The notes under the pieces are model-generated. The model was not told where the DNA came from. It saw only the letters and a list, made by a program, of their open reading frames with translations, and ran no database searches. The position numbers and the translations under genes are program-made. From assembly GCA_002471845.1 (NCBI GenBank), contig DKQT01000012.1, positions 1 to 64,000 of the forward strand: 64,000 bases of DNA. The letters run 5' to 3'. Shown one piece after another: positions 61,450 through 64,000 of this stretch. The DNA is from Fidelibacterota bacterium UBA7301 (lineage in GTDB: Bacteria > Fidelibacterota > Marinisomatia > Marinisomatales > TCS55). How positions within the stretch are numbered: the first letter of the stretch is position 1; the number at the start of each line of letters is the position of its first letter.

Positions 61450-61664
61450 TTATTCAAAAATAAAATAGTCATGTACCGCTCTGGCAACATGAGCTATTGC
61501 TCTTTCACGTTCTGGTATTTCAAATTCAGAATTTTCTTTTGCCAAATTTTTTCTAATAGAATGGCCATTAGCCCCGGCGATCCGCCACGCGGTTGTGTAG
61601 ACGAGCCAGATGATCTTCTCCATCTTGGCGTACTCCTCGATGCTGTCGGGCAGGTGTTTCTCGA
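61450..61664 (-). pseudogene. C-terminal fragment of an unrecognised protein
   Basis: After the stop of the downstream-oriented serine hydrolase (61665) the frame continues LIEKHLPDSIEEYAKMEKII, WLVYTTAWRIAGANGH, then SEFEIPERERAIAHVARAVHDYFIFE and a stop at 61450. It reads like a genuine helical protein but has no proper start except an internal ATG at 61623. Its first part (61578-61664) is visibly GC-rich and its last part AT-rich. I do not recognise the family. It lies at the left border of the GC-rich segment. Confidence 0.45.
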
Positions 61665-63512
61665 TTAGTATGCCCAAAATCGAAGACCAATGAATCCAAA
61701 ATAGCCCAGATATGCAAGTACTATGGTATTTGCACAGGTTACAGCAATGGTATACCACCGTAGAGCAGATGAGATGTCCCGTCCATGATGACGCCAGAGC
61801 ATTACTAAAGATATGAGGCAGCAACCAGCAAATACCCATGTCAGGACCCAGTACCCACCTGACCAGAGTGTCAACTTACCAAGGCGCTCAATTGCATCTC
61901 CCAGACCTGTAAGAATGACAATAATTGCTGACGCCATGAATGATGTAGATGCCAGAGCAGGCCACGCACGAAAGGAGACATAGTGAATATCTGCAGAAAA
62001 GAAAAACTTCCTTGGCAACCAGATCAGGGCAAATAGTATTGAGCTGATGATAAGAAGTATAGAGAGAATGGCGAGTACCCAACGGAACCAGGCAAGTGTT
62101 CCCGGAATTTTGATATGGGTAGACATTCCCTGCAACAACTGCTCACCGTCCTGTGATTTTAAAGCAATCAGGGTTGCAACAGATCCATCTTTGTTGCGGA
62201 ACTGATTATTGCCAACAGGTAGATAGTGGTTGGCTTCGCCAAATAGTGGTGCCATCGTCAGAACATTATCATTCACTGAAATGATCATTGTGCCAACCAG
62301 CTGTTCAAAACCCTTGATGAGCTCCATACGAGGAGAATGTGGCTGATAGTAGCCCGACAATCCTGAGATATCTCTGGATGTATCAATTGGAGTCGGAATT
62401 GCAGGTTGCAGATTTCTTGTAAGGTAAGTTCGGATAGTGCTATCGATCTTTTGGAAGGCATTGAACTTTCTAGCATTAATTGAAAAAAAGTATCCTCGTT
62501 TGTGTTCCGTTAAATATCCATAGTTGGATACAAAACCATCGATACCTCCGCCATGACCATGAAAAATAAATCCATCTTTATCTTCATACATATTGCTTAG
62601 CCCGTATCCTGCGACAAGTCCTGCATTTGCTGCAAGGGTACCCGTAGCTTGCTCCATTCGATCAATTCGTTCCGGGCGAAGGAACGTTACACCATCAATC
62701 GTGCCCCGATGAATGAACATTTTCAGCAGTTGGGCCATGTCTATCGCTGTTGCACCTATGGAACCGGATGGACGAGCAGCAATGTGAATATAGGGGGAAG
62801 GTGTCTCTCCATCAGCCTGATAACTTGATGCGACCAGAGGATGGTGAAAGTAGGTTATGCTAATCATGCCCAGAACATCGAATATTTCACGCTGAACAAA
62901 GTCTTCGAATCGCTCATCTATAACTCTGGCAATGGCAAGTCCACCAATTGCCGGACCTATATTTGAATATGACATTCTCGTACCCGGTCTCCAACGAGCA
63001 ATGCGAGAAGTCGTGTTGTAGAGGATGCCATCTAACAGAGTCACATCAGGATCACTAAAGGCGTACTCGCGCAGATGAATATCATCGAATCCAGCAGTAT
63101 GTTCAAGAACATGGTGCAGCCTGATTGGATCGGTATCTTGCCAAGGGTTTACCAAACCGATTCCCGGGAGTAGCTGGTTCAATTCAATATTAAGATCGAT
63201 TTTTCCCTGATCAACGAGTTTCAATGCCGCAAGTGAGGTAAATGTCTTTGTTATGGATCCTATTCGGAACAAGGTTTCCTCTGTAACTGATCTCTGAGAC
63301 TCTCGATCAGCAAGTCCCAGCGAACCGATCCAGATTACCTCGTTACCGACCACCATAGACCCAATCATTCCGGGAGTGTTGGTTTCATCAAGGATTAACT
63401 GCAGCTTGGCTTCCAATTCTTCAAGATTCCGGGAACTGATTTCCTCGGCCTTGACCGACGGCAGAAGAATTACTGCAAGAAGTGCAAAAGTACACAAAAC
63501 GGGTTTCTTCAT
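61665..63512 (-). CDS. Membrane-anchored serine hydrolase (beta-lactamase fold), atypical composition
   Basis: A 615-aa protein with signal peptide (LCTFALLAVILLPSVKAEE), a DD-peptidase-type domain with SITK (Ser86-Lys89) in RIGSITKTFT, tyrosine motif MSYSNIG and HGHGGGIDGF, and a C-terminal membrane region of about four helices (after residue 470, FRWVLAILSILLIISS to AYLGYFGFIG). Base composition is visibly more GC-rich than the flanking genes, suggesting transfer. Its ATG overlaps the stop of a truncated S9-peptidase gene (ATGA), so the junction is exact. Confidence 0.88.
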   Translation of the reverse strand: MKKPVLCTFALLAVILLPSVKAEEISSRNLEELEAKLQLILDETNTPGMIGSMVVGNEVIWIGSLGLADRESQRSVTEETLFRIGSITKTFTSLAALKLVDQGKIDLNIELNQLLPGIGLVNPWQDTDPIRLHHVLEHTAGFDDIHLREYAFSDPDVTLLDGILYNTTSRIARWRPGTRMSYSNIGPAIGGLAIARVIDERFEDFVQREIFDVLGMISITYFHHPLVASSYQADGETPSPYIHIAARPSGSIGATAIDMAQLLKMFIHRGTIDGVTFLRPERIDRMEQATGTLAANAGLVAGYGLSNMYEDKDGFIFHGHGGGIDGFVSNYGYLTEHKRGYFFSINARKFNAFQKIDSTIRTYLTRNLQPAIPTPIDTSRDISGLSGYYQPHSPRMELIKGFEQLVGTMIISVNDNVLTMAPLFGEANHYLPVGNNQFRNKDGSVATLIALKSQDGEQLLQGMSTHIKIPGTLAWFRWVLAILSILLIISSILFALIWLPRKFFFSADIHYVSFRAWPALASTSFMASAIIVILTGLGDAIERLGKLTLWSGGYWVLTWVFAGCCLISLVMLWRHHGRDISSALRWYTIAVTCANTIVLAYLGYFGFIGLRFWAY

Positions 63513-63874
63513 CGCTTATGAATCTGACCAGAGCCAGAAGAACCGGAAACATAGATAATCTGCTTGCCATCCGGAGACCAGCGGGGTTGACTATTACCGT
63601 TCTGTCCACTGGTCAGTGGGCGGTTATTAGTACCATCAAAATTAATGATCCAGATATTTGAATAACGCTTATCTGTCATAATATCGCTACCAGACCTTAC
63701 ATAAAGTATTTTTGAACCATTTGGCGATATCTGCGGATCGGAGACTCCTTCCATTTCAAAAATATCTAAAGTTTTTAAAACCTTATTATCACCAGCAAAA
63801 AGCATTGAAAAAACGCTCAATATTGAAGTAAAAAATATTGTTATATTTCTAACCTTTATCATTTTATTCATCAT
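63509..63874 (-). pseudogene. N-terminal fragment of an S9-family peptidase
   Basis: Only the first 121 codons of a secreted S9 (acylaminoacyl-peptidase) gene: signal peptide (ITIFFTSILSVFSMLFAGD), VSDPQISPNGSKILYVRSGSD, SNIWIINFDGTNN and QPRWSPDGKQIIYVSGSSGSGQIHKR. Complete relatives continue for about 500 residues with the rest of the propeller and the hydrolase domain. Here the frame stops where the ATG of the serine hydrolase gene begins. A good AAGGAGG site precedes ATG 63874, so it may still be translated as a short peptide coupled to the next gene. Confidence 0.8.
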
Positions 63875-63998
63875 TATTTTCCTCCTTTTGAATCACTGGC
63901 AGTTGTATATATGTAGCCTTTGATTTTGATAAGAATATAGATTGAGTTGCAACTACATAATCATTTTTAGTAGCTGTTGGTATATTGATAAAATTCTG
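63864..63998 (-). CDS. C-terminal end of an unidentified gene (cut by window edge)
   Basis: An open frame enters from the right edge and ends at TAA 63866-63864, giving the last 44 residues (FINIPTATKNDYVV, AYIQLPVIQKEENNDE-type sequence). It overlaps the start of the S9 fragment by 11 bases, as expected for an operon. Too short to identify. Confidence 0.4.
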   Translation of the reverse strand, partial: QNFINIPTATKNDYVVATQSIFLSKSKATYIQLPVIQKEENNDE

Positions 63999-64000
63999 TG

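Overview
The window reads as a chromosomal segment of a Gram-negative, marine-type heterotroph of the FCB superphylum. Candidatus Marinimicrobia (SAR406) is my best guess, but it is an inference because the window has no rRNA or other decisive marker. Supporting signs are a SusC/SusD pair, several outer-membrane barrels ending in aromatic residues, lipoboxes and a Tat signal, a VPS10/sortilin-like secreted protein, a PPi-type phosphofructokinase next to a eukaryote-type class I aldolase, and the standard bacterial code (TGA is a normal stop). I see no tRNA, rRNA, CRISPR array, integrase or transposase.

Layout. 0-6.8 kb: a MobA-like nucleotidyltransferase cut by the window edge, a class-V aminotransferase, then the non-oxidative pentose phosphate genes rpe-tkt-rpiB, OsmC, a PAP2 phosphatase and a small lipoprotein. 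6.9-12.1 kb: a LOG-family protein and two secreted amidohydrolases ending at a strong terminator. 12.2-14.4 kb: an operon of porin, FMN-binding protein and 4-TM protein behind a Fur-like box, with a hairpin covering the ribosome binding site of the flavoprotein. 14.5-21.1 kb: a TetR gene with a palindromic operator at its start codon, leading a beta-oxidation operon (FadE, FadA, PAQR/TrhA protein, FadN). 21.2-23.3 kb: a Na/phosphate cotransporter, a PhoU-like protein and a dead porin remnant. 23.3-29.1 kb: a TetR-controlled envelope system (RND exporter, two LolA-like proteins, an outer-membrane barrel). 29.1-33.7 kb: thiamine pyrophosphokinase, a Na/solute symporter, a CYTH phosphatase, a secreted protein, then one decayed and one intact copy of a DUF2490-like gene. 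33.9-44.6 kb: central carbon genes (class I aldolase, PPi-PFK, acetoacetyl-CoA synthetase, GAPDH), a VPS10-like protein, and a GAPDH paralogue whose catalytic cysteine is alanine. 44.7-45.3 kb: a YwaF-like membrane protein.

45.4-64 kb is one long minus-strand run. Transcribed right to left it holds an S9-peptidase fragment, two serine hydrolases, an intact S9 peptidase, a Tat-exported epimerase, SusC/SusD, two amidohydrolases, a D-aminoacylase relative, a DUF1611 protein and a YkvI-type permease. Together these look like a peptide-scavenging locus, possibly for D-amino-acid-containing peptides (inference). From about 49 to 61.4 kb the DNA is visibly more AT-rich than the first 49 kb, and 61.58-63.6 kb is visibly more GC-rich and flanked by gene fragments, so this end looks recently rearranged.

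Most notable observations: (1) the GAPDH pseudoenzyme coupled to a normal GAPDH; (2) three palindromic repeats built on TAGAGACG whose TAG is in each case the stop codon of the adjacent gene; (3) amidohydrolases that repeatedly pair an active module with one lacking its metal ligands; (4) the Fur-box porin/flavoprotein operon; (5) four gene remnants (23.0, 32.4, 49.4 and 63.5 kb) that reading the translations makes clear.
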